The position numbers were made by a program, and so were the translations under genes. Of a stretch of 64,000 nucleotides of DNA, positions 48,801 through 60,923 are shown piece by piece (position 1 is the first letter of the stretch; every line of letters begins with the position of its first letter). The notes below the pieces were generated by a model, which saw only the letters and a list, made by a program, of their open reading frames with translations, was not told the origin of the DNA and searched no databases. The stretch lies in NCBI GenBank assembly GCA_900155495.1, contig FTLJ01000129.1:1-64000 (forward strand). Direction: 5' to 3'. Origin of the DNA: Porogramme epimiltina. Its lineage: Eukaryota > Basidiomycota > Agaricomycetes > Polyporales > Polyporaceae.

Positions 48801-50699
48801 ATGACCGCGTTCCAACCGCAATGACCACGTAGCTCCCATACCCTTCCAGCACTTTACTGCCACTGATGAGGAAACAGTCTGTGTGCTTGTCCCCTCCGCC
48901 GGCCCCCTCCTCCGCAGCGAGCTTGAGACAATCGTCATATGAAACCTTCTTGATCGCGTCCGATTCACCAGTCGCGCCAGACTCGTCGCACTTGACGTTG
49001 TGGCCGGAGAGGAAGATTCCGTCACAGGGAACAATCTCGCCAGGCTCCACGAGCGCGATATCGCCAACGACCACCTCCTTGATGTCGATGACCATCTCGA
49101 CGCCATCGCGGATGACCTTCACACCACGTTCCTCCTTCTTCTCGTTGAGAGCCTGGAACTGTCGCTCCTTTTGCCAGTCGTTGAGAGAGCCGACCATGAC
49201 CTAGAGAGCGTGTATCTCAGGCTACCGACAGGAAGAATTGTAGCGAACCACTTACGACAATAAGAATAGCAACGATAATAGCAACACCCTCTACCCAGTC
49301 TACGGGTGGTTCGCCTGGATCCCGTGGTGTTCCGAAATCTTGGAAGAAACCGAGCGCGAGAGACACAACCGCTGCGATGGACAGCAACACCTGACAGGCA
49401 ACGTCAGACTGGATTCCTAAAACGGGACGACAAAGAACGAACCAAAACTTTGTCCTTGAGCGCCAACCACATAAGTTGCAGGAGCGTCTTGGTCTTCCTC
49501 GTCGGGAGGACGTTGGCACCGAACACACGTCTCCGTTCATCGAGGTCGGCATGGTAAGTCGGACCGTCCTCGTCATCATCCGGGTCTGGGTCCGATCCGG
49601 AATCCCCGATGGAGACACCGCCCCCGTCTTCGTCGCCGGGCGCAGTGAGCACAAGCTTTGGCACCTCGCTGGCAGCGGTCTCGGGTTGCCGGTCATGGCG
49701 CTGCGATGCACCCGTACCGGCTCCCACTTCACCTCCCGCACCGGGCCTTCCATCCTTGGACGAGGACGGGTGGGGCGGTGAGGCGCCTTCCGCGTGTCGA
49801 AGAGCGTCCTTGCCCAGACCGCGCTTCGAGCTCGTCCCCAGACTCTTCAGGACTCCGCGTGCACCGCCGAGCTGCTTGAGAAGATCAAGGTTCTTCGGGT
49901 CCACAAGCGACGCGAGCTTGTACGGCTTGACAGGGAAGACCCCCGGGTCGATGTGCTCGTCCTGCGTAAGGTCCAGGACGGGCCGCTCCTCCGGCTCGTC
50001 GTCCCCGTCGACCTCCTGACCCTTGGCTGAGCGCGTATCATCACCAAACTTTGAGCGACTCCGCGAAGGCTCGCGCATTGTGGTCGCGTCAGCGTCCGAT
50101 GCGGCGTCATAATGCGTCTGAGTGGGCGACGCGATGGTGCTGGCGTCTCCGCCAGTGTGTTGGGGCGTCAGAGGTTGAAGAACAATGTTGTGGGAGTCGG
50201 GCTCGGTGCCCTCGGCGCTACCGTCCATTGAACTCGCGACGCTCCCCTTTCTCCGATGCTGGTAGGCCGAGTGCGGACTTAAGAGGTTGAGGGAGCTCAA
50301 GCCACTCCGCTCTTCCGGGCGGTTGTCGCGTAGCGCGAGGGTCGTTGACGCGGCAAAGTGAACTAGACTGCGCGTGGAAAGAGTGGGAGAGGGGGGCGGC
50401 ACATGGGTGTCGGTGGAGCTCACAATACTCGGTGACGGAGAACCGGGAGCGAGGGTGGGCGTGTATGGTGAAAGGCCGTCGAGGGAGACGCGTGCCGCAG
50501 GACTCGGAACGTCCAGCGGGGACAGGTGGGACCCCGACGGGTGCGAACGCAGTGCGGCAGGGGAAGAGAGCGCGCCGTGTTCTTGCGAAGCCTCGTGTTG
50601 CGCATCGTGGCGGTCTGGGAGGGGGGAAAGACTAGGGGTGGAAGAGAGGTCGGTGGTGACGATGGCGGGGATGGAGGACTTGCTGTCGGGATTACTCAT
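45849..50699 (-). CDS. PMC1: P-type Ca2+-transporting ATPase, PMC1/PMCA type
   Basis: The ATG at 50699 starts MSNPDSKSSIPAIVTTDLSS and a long Ser/Pro-rich cytosolic N-terminus of about 400 residues, unusually extended. The pump core follows: RRRVFGANVLPTRKTKTLLQ, LLSIAAVVSLALGFFQDFG (M1), VAIIVAILIVVMVGSLNDWQ (M2) and an actuator domain with CDESGATGESD. LIISVTLIVVAVPEGLPLAV (M4 with the PEGL Ca site) and the phosphorylation motif ICTDKTGTLTQN come next. Nucleotide-binding FVGSKTETALLKFA and YLKGASE, hinge VGVTGDGTNDGPALKHADVG, and LLWINIIMDTFAALALATDP (M6) follow, then M8-M10. The C-terminal exon ends VMKRWGPIAKST. Length is about 1,400 residues, matching vacuolar/plasma-membrane PMCA pumps that export Ca2+ from the cytosol. 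Only about nine introns. Confidence 0.93.
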
Positions 50700-53600
50700 G
50701 TCTGCTGGGGTCGTCGAGGGCGGGATAGCGCGAGAGAGAGGCGTGAGGGAGAGGCAGCGGAAAGGGGAGCATTCACGAACTCGCTTGCGGGCGGGGGTTG
50801 GACTTACTTATTATTCGCCCAGACAACTACCTTCTACGCAGAAGCCACAGCCTCATTCAGACGCCGCACCAGGCGCCCCTTATCGCCCCTCTCGGCAGCA
50901 CTTGGCGTTTACTTAAATTATCAAGCCCGCTCCCCCAAGACACTCCATGCGCCGTCCACACCGCAGGGGCCCGCTGTCCCGCCCTCGACATTGAGCATAG
51001 TGCACCCCGAACACCCACACCCCGCCCCGCCCAGCACACCCAGCCCGGGTCCTGCACTGTGCATGGCCCCGCCCAGCCCCACGAACTCTGCGGGCGGAAG
51101 ACCCCCCTAAAAGAGCATTCGGGGCACTAGATGTGCCGTTGCAGTGCGCAAAAGCCCCTTTGTCAGGCTTGTGCATACAACAATCGGGGGCGGGTCGACT
51201 GCTGTGTGTTCGCTCTGGCCACTATAGCGGGGCCCGTCACCGAGGCCCCCTTTCTCTATTAGTTGCCCCGATGCTGTCTAAGATACCGCTGCCACGGTCA
51301 CTCGGGCTGGCCACGAGTCCTCATCCGAGGTTCTTTGCCCCCTGGCCCCCTCGACGATCGCACACTCGCGTCGCATCGCCAAGCTCGTACCCCCTCATCG
51401 GTGACGTCGTCCCTCTGACGATGAAATCTGAGGCCCGATGAGGAGAGAGGATAGAATCGGCTACGCGTATGGAGGGCTCGCACTCAAACAAAGAAACATT
51501 CATATCACTCGCACCACTTACACACATGTGCTAGCCTCTCACATCCATTTCCGAGCACAGTAAGTTCATGAGAATTGCTAAGTAAGCGGAGGCCGCATTC
51601 GCGATTCCAACGTGTGTTGAGTGGCGGGTCACAGTTCGCATACTACCTTCCCCCGGAAACTGCCTTCCATACTTCCGTCTGCCCACCCTCATTGTGTCCC
51701 GTCTGTCTTCTTGTGGCCCACTCAAGACCCGTCAGCGTGGAAGGATGAGCAAATGTAACATTCAACACGCCTCCACTAAGGCACGTGTCATATTCTAGTC
51801 CCGATAAACTCACACTCATCTTGACTCCCGGCATACGCCGTTCTGTCGTTCAGCATACTCTCGCGATATCACTAGAACATCTTCGGCATCCCCGTAGGCT
51901 GAGCGCTGAACTCTAGCTCTAGTCATATCAACCTCTAAGGCACAATCTCATCAAAGCGGTTCGACATGCTGTGATGTTATAGCGGTCCCTCTAGCATCGC
52001 AACATATATAAGGGACTGCGTACTCCGAGTCAGAGACTAAACTGGCCACGAAGGTCACCTTCCTCTTCAGTCACACCTCTGGGACAGGGATGAGGTCTAT
52101 ACGGATATTCCATCCAATGTAAGTTGAAGGGTCCACGTCCAACTGAGTCTAAGATGACAGTACTAATCTGATGCCAATATCACAGTTAGGCTCCAGCAGT
52201 AATACGTACGCTATTAACTCTGAACCTTAATACGCTATGTAAATATCGGGGTCTCCTAGGATGATTTCCACCCACTGACTAAATCCTAAGGACTGAGTTA
52301 CTAGGGTGCGAAACCAGGGAACGGCGCACCGCGCACGAGAAGCCCTTTCCTGCGGGCCCGCCCATTGCGCTTCGCTTCGTATGTCAGTGCGTCCGCGGTG
52401 AGGCGGAGAACTCAAGCGCTGACGCCGGGTCGCTGGTATGTTCAGAGCCCCATGATCAGGGTGTTGCTGCACGGCGGCTTTCTGTGAGCTAACTCCGGCG
52501 TTGTGCTACAGGTGTGTTGCACGCACGTCTGCCATCTGGTGCAGCACCTCCCACAGCCACCCACACCGGACAGCCTATTGCGCCCACGATGATATGAGCC
52601 CATATTGTCGGGAGCCTACGAATACTTCGGACCCTGGTTCCTCGAGTGACTCGGACATTTCCTACTTTTCCCCACACCGGTACGTCAATATCACCACCAG
52701 ATGGCGTCGGGCGAAGCGCACTAAGGGAACGGCCTCCCCGCGTCTCCGGCGCGCGTCGTATCCCAGTATAGCTGGCAGTGGTACGTAGCCAAATAACCCG
52801 CTAGGATCAAGAGATACGCCGGCCACCAGAGCCCTTGGAAGTTGGACATACACCGCGTTCGCTGCGCACGCATATTCGCGCCTATTTTTTCCGCTCCAGC
52901 GACCCGCACCACTGCTCTGCAACACCGCGCCTTTTACTACGGCCCAGCACCCCAAGCGCCGCCGCTTGAGAATGAACGGCGCACAGAACGGCGCAAGCGC
53001 TCCTTGCTGACCGGCCGGGCACACGCGTCCTTGCATCGGGATTCCAATGCCCGGGACCGGAGCGGCGCGCGCGGCGTGGCTGAACTTCCACGTACAGGCC
53101 TTGCACCTCCTTACGCATGTCCCCAAAGTTTTTGTGGGTACGCTCTCCCGCAGCACTGGCCTCGAACGGTGACGGCGTACGCAGCGTGGCGAGCCAATCT
53201 AGCGCACGGTGGGGTCTCGTGGGAGGCGTCTTTTGCCGTAGCGCCCTCGCGGCTGCTGCATGTCCTCAGCAAGCGAGCTTTGAGGCTTCCTCTTGAGGCT
53301 CTCCCGATACTCGTGACCTATCGTGTGAGGCTGCGATATCCTGGACGCAGCAACTGAAGACCAGATGATGTTACTCATGATGCGCACCGCCTCAGGCTCG
53401 AGCGGTAAGTATTCTTGCCGGGAAGCCAGGGTGGAAAGTATGACAGTTCGCCGTGTGAGTAAGTATATGAGCATATCTGCCCCTGGACCCTACTGCGAGA
53501 TTGAACTCTCGAGACACCTTTGATCGAGGAAATTTTCCCGAATGTGTTGAAATCGCCATCCAGATGTGGTCGGCGCATGCCGGCTAGTGCCCTGAGCGAC

Positions 53601-56600
53601 CGTGTGCGGGTTGCCAACTTCCACGGCGGGCTTTCGTAAGAGCTCCTTGTTACAAGGATCAATCACTGCTCAAGTCTATTCCTCAGCCACAAATCCAGCG
53701 ACGCATATATACTCGTGATGCTGAGATGTGATCCATCTGTGGACCCTGCCGCGTCGATACAGCCTCTCTAGCTTGAGCAGATATCAGGTCTCGGGAGCGC
53801 TACACTAATACTTTAAACACTGTAAGCTCTGCATTACTATTCAGTTAATATTGTTTACAAGGCCCTTTATCGACGGTGCCCGTATTTACGCACACCCCGC
53901 TCTCGGCCGCCCTAGTAGGTTCGAGGTAAGCTACCCGGAACTCATTGAACACACGTACGCCGCCGTGCGGTGGCAACCTAACCCAAACAAAGTCTTCCGC
54001 TTCCCCGTAACACACACGGCCACCCGTAGGCCCTCCGCCTGGTGGGCTCATCCCGCGCCGCACATGCCCGACAACCGCGTTCCGGGTCCTGACTCCTCGA
54101 CAATGTCGCGGAGCGGGTCCCGTCATCGCGCTCGGGTCGCCGCTCCGACGGGGCGCGAACAGGCACTTGGCATGCACCATACACCTCCCGCACGCGCGAA
54201 CACGGGCTACGGCATGATGAACACAGCCCGCGCTTGCGCGATCGCGGACAAGGCTGTCGCACGTCTGCACTATCTTTTCTTTCTGACATCTGTTTCCGGG
54301 TAGCGTTACGCGCGCCTAAATTAGCCTACGCGTTTCACGGGCTTCACGCCCAACTCGGGGAGGGGGGGGGGCGGTGCGCGGCCCGCCCGCACGCCTACAT
54401 GCATATGTGTGTAGGGTGCTTACGCGCACCCGCGTACTATGAATGTGCTGAGCCTGCGCGTGTTTACATGTTTGGGGGGGGGGCAGCGTCCACCAGCGTT
54501 TGCGATCGGTGTGTAAGATGTGGACCTCGTACACGCGGACCGAATAGCGCTCCGGATCGCTGGGTGGTCGTGTACACAAGGCTGTCATCCCGTTCTGCGG
54601 ACAACGGGGGCCACAGCACGGTGTACGCGTCGACCGCACCGACTGCGGCGGGCACGGAGACCTTCCCCAACACGCTGTAGCACCACGCGCTCGGGTAGTC
54701 ATAGTCGTTCTTCGTCGTGGTCTATGCTCAGGGTCGCAGGGAAATTCCCCACACGTCCGCGGAACGTTCCCCCGGGCGAAGTTGGGGAAAATCCATACTT
54801 GGTTGGAAGATCCCAAAGGTCTGCCGAGGGGGTACATTCTATTCCTTGAGGAACACAGCATTGTGCGCGTGCAGATCGTCTCTCGGAGCGAAGTTTCTCG
54901 TCCAGGACAATGCTGCGCCTGGGATCCTTGGGCGAGCCTGAGTGAAGGGCCTGCATTGCCCACCGCGGTATGAACGGTCGCAGCTCGCCGAATGAATGCT
55001 GTACAGCCTACGAGGAAGCAAGGCGGGTGAAATAAGTACTAGAGGGACCAAGAATGCTCGGTGTGCCGAGCGGACGTTAACCGTAACTCCGCACCTGGGG
55101 AGCGGGCGGGCCTTGGAGCGGTCACAGCGTCACCTGCTGCGCGCGGAACTTCGACATGGAGCTGTAATCGACATGGACTTTGGAATGTGCACTGCCCTGT
55201 CTTTGAGCCTAAGAGGAAGCTAGAATGCTGGGTCGGTGTCGCCGGTACGTGTGCGGAATCCCATGCTTGGATGGCGCCGCTGCTGCGCATTGACAAAGCC
55301 CGTGTCGAGCCACTTGGCGTGGCAGTGTGTACTGTCACACATGTACAAGAAAGTGGTTAGCAGGTCAACGACGTTCAAGCTTATTAAATAAACAGGGTCT
55401 CGGAACGTACCTCGACGGTCCCCACTCTCCTCCACAGAACGTCACCGAATTGTAATGCTGTATGAACTTTGTGCTTGCTATTACGGTAGTGCCGTTGCTC
55501 CACAAGGATGCGAATTGTAGCGCACTTCATTCGGTGAAAATGCACTATATTAGGATCATCAATGTTACCTCGCTCTACAGAACTGTACAAAATTACACCA
55601 ACCTTTTAGTACCGCCCTTTTCGCGAAGCGTGAAGTCTGTGAGACCAGTGCACCGTGGGTGGCACCGAAGGGCCGACTCTCGCGATCAGCACACGCCCGA
55701 CAGGGAATGTCCAATAGCCGAAGTCCAGCCTGGCCGGGTGACAGGTCTTTGGGCAGAAAAAACCCTGGCCCAGACTCTAGGGGTGGAGTGTGGCGGAATG
55801 GACTCAACCCGGTGCACAGCAACGCAAAACTGGCGTATGGACGTACCTAGAAAACTAGCGGCCCTCCTATGCCCACCTCTCCTCTCAGCCCTGTCCAGCC
55901 TTCCCCCTCTCACCCCCACATGTTTTCCGCAACGCCGAAGACACCCTGAATAGCATGCTCCACCGGATGTGGCGAATAAGCTTTGAAGACGAGCGACGGA
56001 GCTGACTGAGCTCCGCACGACGCGTCATCGGCGCCACGCCTCCTTGGTGCCTGCGGCGTGTGCATATTGAGCCTGTTATGCGTAATGCAGAGGAAGGCTC
56101 TGCCAAGCGGTCGCGGGGGTCGGCAGCCCGCGAGTTAGCGGTCCCCAGGCAATACTAGCGCCGGTGTGTGGGGGAAAGGCGAAGAGAGAGAGAGACCGAG
56201 CGGGCGCAGCAAGGCTCTGAGACTGGGAGGAGAGCGGCCGTGCACGGTGCACGCACGAGGCCTGAGGCCGACGTGGGCCGACCAGTGGGGGGAGACTCGG
56301 GGCGAGGACGGGCACGTCCAGGGCCCGCGTCGGAGTCTGTGACGGAACCCGGGCTTCGCGAGGCAGTGTACGACCACGCTTCCCCGAATTCTGACGATCG
56401 AGCGGCCCACGCGGCCCCCGGCCCGGCTGCAAATTTGCTGGACCCGTGCTCGTCTCTCTCGCCCGCCCGCCCCGCCCAGCCGCTGTAGAGAGCGAGGAGG
56501 GCAGCGTCCGCGGGGAGGGCTGGAGGAGCAGGACGCGGAGTGGTTGAGAATCAGGGTCGCACAGAAGCACAGCCTCAGGCCCGGATCCGAATCAGGGACC

Positions 56601-57472
56601 CGAGGCAATCAAGATTCGTCCGGCGTCCGTATCCGGTACACCCCGGTTCCTCGATATCCGTTCTCGGCGTCTGTCATCCATCCATTCAATTTGTAGCACT
56701 TCATGTATACTTCAGTGGCTGCAAGTCAAGTAGGCTCGTTTACTGCATTCCAAGCCTCACCGGTCGTCAGGCGGCCATGTCTGTTGTCTTGACATGACTT
56801 TTATTGCCGCGAAACAAGACTCATGAGTCGCCAAGGAGACTTCCATTGCAATTTGTGTCGTACGTAGATACGCCACGCTGGCGCCGCTCATTTGTAGAGC
56901 TTGGTCTTATCCAGACAGTTTTGCCATTCCTGTGCTGGAATTTTCATCCCATGTTGCCTTTCGTGAATGTAGTGGGGAACATGCGTCCGTGTCCCTCGGT
57001 GCGCCAACGATATCCAGTAACGTCATCATCTAAACAAGCTCAACTGAATCTCAATGACATTGAAAGTGTGTGCACCTTCTATCTGGACAACAATGTCTCA
57101 GCATCGCAACAAGATATCTCAGGCTCGTGGGCACGTAGAAGCACCGTTGATCTGTCATCATGTTCTCAAGAAGCCGTCCTGCCAGGTTCATGCACGTTCC
57201 TTTCCAAATCCTCGTTGCGCGGGCCGCCGGCACCTAGCGCGCACGGAAGAGCGTCCAGATAACCTCGTCCACCATCCAAGTCAAGGCAGCTTTTGCATCA
57301 AGGCGAACGGCAGGTATACTAGTCAATGTACAGCCCGAAATTTTCACCCTCCCAAAGCATCCATCCCAAATCGAATCAGAGCCTTTCGGAGGCACTACCC
57401 GGCTCCGTCCCCGCCACGGAGGGCGCCCTGCGCGCTCTCCGCAGTGCTCGCCCTCCCCCCCTTCACATCTCG
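50700..57472. other. Long gene-poor region (6.8 kb)
   Basis: The first part is the pump promoter. Beyond about 51 kb only short, unconserved frames are visible. The region holds two poly-G runs (about 54,361-54,370 and 54,472-54,482), a TATATAAGG at about 52,004 followed by a 10-codon frame with a GTAAGT donor (52,090-52,120), and coding-like fragments on - at 53,215-53,475 (with EPEAVRIMSNIIWSSVAAS) and 54,700-54,960. None can be built into a gene. It may contain decayed genes or mobile-element remains, but I see no terminal repeats, reverse-transcriptase or transposase motifs. Confidence 0.45.
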
Positions 57473-59944
57473 TCCAGCGACGGCTCCTCGATGATGTCCT
57501 TGAGCGGGTCCTCCACGTACGGCGCCAGCTTCTCCCCAGTCGTCTCCAATGGCGGAGGAACGACGGTCCCTCCGGTGGCAGCGGGCGGCGCCGCGGGGAG
57601 CGCCGTGGCCTCCCAGCCACTCTTCCACGAGGCGACGCCGGCGACGAAACCACAGATGTCTAGCCAGATCTGTGTGAGGAAAGGGTGAATATATGGAAGG
57701 GGGCGGTGCGGTCAGCGTCCCGTGCGAGCGGCGTGTTTTGGCAGATGAGTAGAGGTGGAAAGAGACGGCAAGCGACGACCGACGCGCCCGGTGTTCGGGT
57801 ACGCGCACGGCACGCGTGTACTAGGATTTCGGACGGATGGTGTAGGGATCGAGTGATAAATGAACAGTCGAAGGTGGCTCATGACCTTTGGTACGATATA
57901 GAACGTAGAAAAGACTGGTAGAAAGAGAAAATGCTTTGAAGAACCAAGACGTACCGGGTTCGAGAAGATTCCTTTTTCCGTTGACCTGTGCCAAAGGAAA
58001 TATCGTCAGTGCACATTCCAAGACAGGGACAGATCGATAGAAACACGTATGTGAATAAAAGAAGGAAGAACGCATCGCGCGAGAAGCATCGGATTATACA
58101 GAGAACCCACACCGGTCCGCCCAGGCAAGGGCAGAAGGTGAATCGTGTACTGAAGGTCGCTGCGTCATCAGGGACGTTGTTCCTTCGCCAGTACAGGCTG
58201 AATGAGCAGAAGGCACCCGCAGTATTCGGTTTCACACCCATCCAGATTTCGTGGGGCTCATGAGGCGGACGAATGTATGTTGTGCGTAGCTCCGATACCC
58301 AGCGGACATCACAGAACAGAACGGCGCCCACAGGGACACCCTGCACAGTTCTGTCGAGACGAGCAGACACAGGCGTCTGGTGCCAATACAGATATCCAGG
58401 GCGAGGGAAAGACGGCCCCCTACGCATTCGGACAGTTCCCTGAACGTGACTGACGCTCCGTACGCCGCTTTGACTCATCACCGCGGAGCGACGACAGTGG
58501 CCCCACGCCTGCTCGTTAGCGCAACATCCCCACCAGGGTTCGGGCCCCATGAGCAGCAAGTGTGGACCGAGGGTGTCCCAGAATCATCCAACGACGAGCC
58601 GGTAATCACGTGGACCACAGCCTCTTGCATAATAGTTCCATACCGCCGAGCGGCGAAGGGGCGCATCAGGCGTTCCAGAAGGAGGATGACGCCTGTTTTT
58701 AGAGCGACGATGGTACAGCCTCGTCGAAGCGGGCAAAGGCTGGAACGCGAGCAGAGCGCACGCTGCCCGCGCCAGGTCGGCCCTGCCGACATACGTGCGA
58801 AGTAGGCGTGCGCAGTAGGCAGCCCTGGCAGGTGCCAATGCAGCCGTGAAAAGCATGCGAAGGAGGTGGGACGCGGATATCTTACGACCCACGCCAGCCC
58901 CCAATGGACGTCATAGAAGCTTATGCCGTAGGCGACGCACCAGTGGATGGTTTGTGGCAGGTAAGCCAGGTTCACAATGAGCTCGTTCCAGAGAGCGCTC
59001 CTCCTCTTGCGAAGGTCTTCTTTCTCCGCGGCGGTCGCGCCAGTCTGATCGGGGCCCTCAGTTACCGAAGGCAATGAAGGCGCAGCGCGTGCACCCACCT
59101 TGGTTTTGGCGAGCGTGCGCGCCTGCATTTGAAGCAGCTTGGTGTCCTCGCGGAGGTGCGCGAGTTGGAGGATGACGTAGGCGGCCCAGAAACGGGTCGA
59201 CCAGATGCCCAACTTCCCGGCGTCCAGGGGGATGCTGCTCTCGCTAGGCTTCGTGCGGATGAAAGGCACGAATGCGGTGGGGGACGGCAAGGGAAGCTTG
59301 TCGGGAATGACGGCGTGCGTGAGGAGGTAGTAGAGGTGTTCAAGCGGGTAGTACGCGAGCATCGACCATCCTTGAAGACGCTCAATGGTACGAAGCTTGC
59401 GCGTGGGGGAGGGGTTGCGCTCAAGAGAAATGAGCCATTGAAAGATAGGTAGGAGGCCTGCGTCATTGTAGAGCCCGGGTTCATGGGTGCTCAGAACATG
59501 ATGTGGCAAGGTGCTTACCCCAAATTCTGAAGAACATCCGCGCATCACTAATGGTGCTCGCCAGCTTGCCTAGTCTAGCCGCAGACGGGCTCGACGGAGC
59601 CTTGCGGAAACCAGCGTTGTGTTGCAGGCGAGCACGCCATTCCAGGAAGGGTATCAAAAGTTTGGCTGTATATTGAACGAGCTGCGACACATCGTTGTTA
59701 GACGCGTCGATCTAGTATGGTCGTGGGGTGTAGAGAAACAGACCATGAAGAACTTGCTAGATGCGTTTCATGGTAAGTAAGTGGTATCATACGCGCTACC
59801 GTTGCATACTCACTCGCTTCCACTCCATGTACTCAAGAAACGGACGAGATGGTTCAGGGTTTCGGAAGGTGGCACTCGAGAGAACAGTCCGAGTGTGGAG
59901 TCCTCGATACGCGCAAGCGTAAGCGGTTTAGATGAAGCAGACAT
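57473..59944 (-). CDS. PEX11-family peroxisome membrane protein
   Basis: The ATG at 59944 gives MSASSKPLTLARIEDSTLGL and LNHLVRFLSTWSGS. A 13-nt micro-exon (DKFFM) is needed to join LVQYTAKLLIPFLEWRARLQ. RISDARMFFRIWGLLPIFQW-type sequence follows: TISDARMFFRIW, then GLLPIFQWLISLERNP, GWSMLAYYPLEHLYYLLTHA, LGIWSTRFWAAYVILQLAHL and ELIVNLAYLPQTIHW. After an exceptionally long intron (57986-58940, 955 nt) the protein continues STEKGIFSNP and IWLDICGFVAGVASWKSGW, and ends in an acidic tail (DPLKDIIEEPSLDEM). The order of helices and the NLAYLPQTIHWS.E.GIF block identify Pex11 (Pex11C-like), which tubulates and divides peroxisomes. All other introns are 50-80 nt. Length is about 365 residues. Confidence 0.85.
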
Positions 59945-60923
59945 GGTGGGAGAGGTAACAAAATGCACGCAAGAGATGACAGAGGTAGTCGTCGTCGTGA
60001 ACGGAGACGGTCGACGCTCGGGATGTGGTCCGGCACACGCCTGAGCGTGAAAGTCGCGACACCCGTAGATGAGTACCGGTCCGGTCGCCCACGTGAGCCC
60101 GATCAACTGGCATGGGAAACCATTATGTCAGCATCCTGCAGTATATCAGACGCGCCGCGAAGTTTTGGCATCCTTAGAACAAATCCCTGGAGACACCAAA
60201 GTTCGGGCTTGGGGTTGCTCTCCGTCTCCTTGTCCGCGTTCCAGTCTCCTAGAATGATCTTGATCTTCCTTTGCTCTCATCACTTTCCCGCTCTAACTGG
60301 TCTCCAACTGTCGACGAGGCATCGCTTCGGCTGGCGCTCATGACAAGGCAAGGGGAGCTGGAAGGCGAAGTGGTGGGCACGGAGGAGACCGACATCTCAT
60401 CTTGTATGCATGTATTGTTGTGTCTAGTATTTAATGCATTGTTTCCAAACAACTCCATATGTTTCTCCCATGTCTGCGATTCAAAGAAAAGTTTTGTTTA
60501 ACTCGATCTTGAGACCCGTCCGTTTGACAATTCTAGGAAGTGGTCTCGCTGCTTTCAGCTGCCCTTGTGACTCCGCTTGCATTTTCCGCTTCACCTTCTG
60601 GCGTGTACGAAGGTCAACGGAGATGTGTTTTGATGTTCTGGGTCATTCGTCAATTAAAGCCGTACTGCTTACACGTCATTAGTTGAAGATCAGCGGCTCA
60701 TTTGAAGGCTGGTTAAGCATGAATAATAAACCATTGAAACTCCGAAAGTTAACAACGCTAGGGCTGCGCCGAGTCCGGAAGATCACAGCTTGCTCACGAA
60801 CCTCCGTCACCGTTTCGTCTACTTCTCATTCACATCCACCTCATTGCTCTCGCCGGCGAGGGCGAACAGCCTTGTCAGTGCATTTGACGCGTCCTTCCAA
60901 AGTCCCAGCTCTCCAGAACGCCA
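59945..60923. other. Divergent region between PEX11 and the Pro-rich gene
   Basis: Contains both promoters and 5' leaders. A 69-codon Ser-rich frame lies on - (60,249-60,458) but has no support. The 150 bp before 60,924 are probably transcribed leader of the + gene. No other gene seen. Confidence 0.45.

Noticed and set aside
52842..53357. 171-codon + strand frame and overlapping - strand frames.
   Set aside because: Arg/Ala/Ser-rich on both strands, no conserved segment, no splice partners.
54316..54963. 215-codon - strand frame containing poly-G derived Pro runs.
   Set aside because: It crosses two homopolymer tracts and shows no family signature. It may contain scraps of a lost gene but is not supportable as one.
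60249..60458. 69-codon Ser-rich - strand frame in the divergent promoter region.
   Set aside because: Short, low-complexity, no partner exon, and it lies where two promoters are expected.
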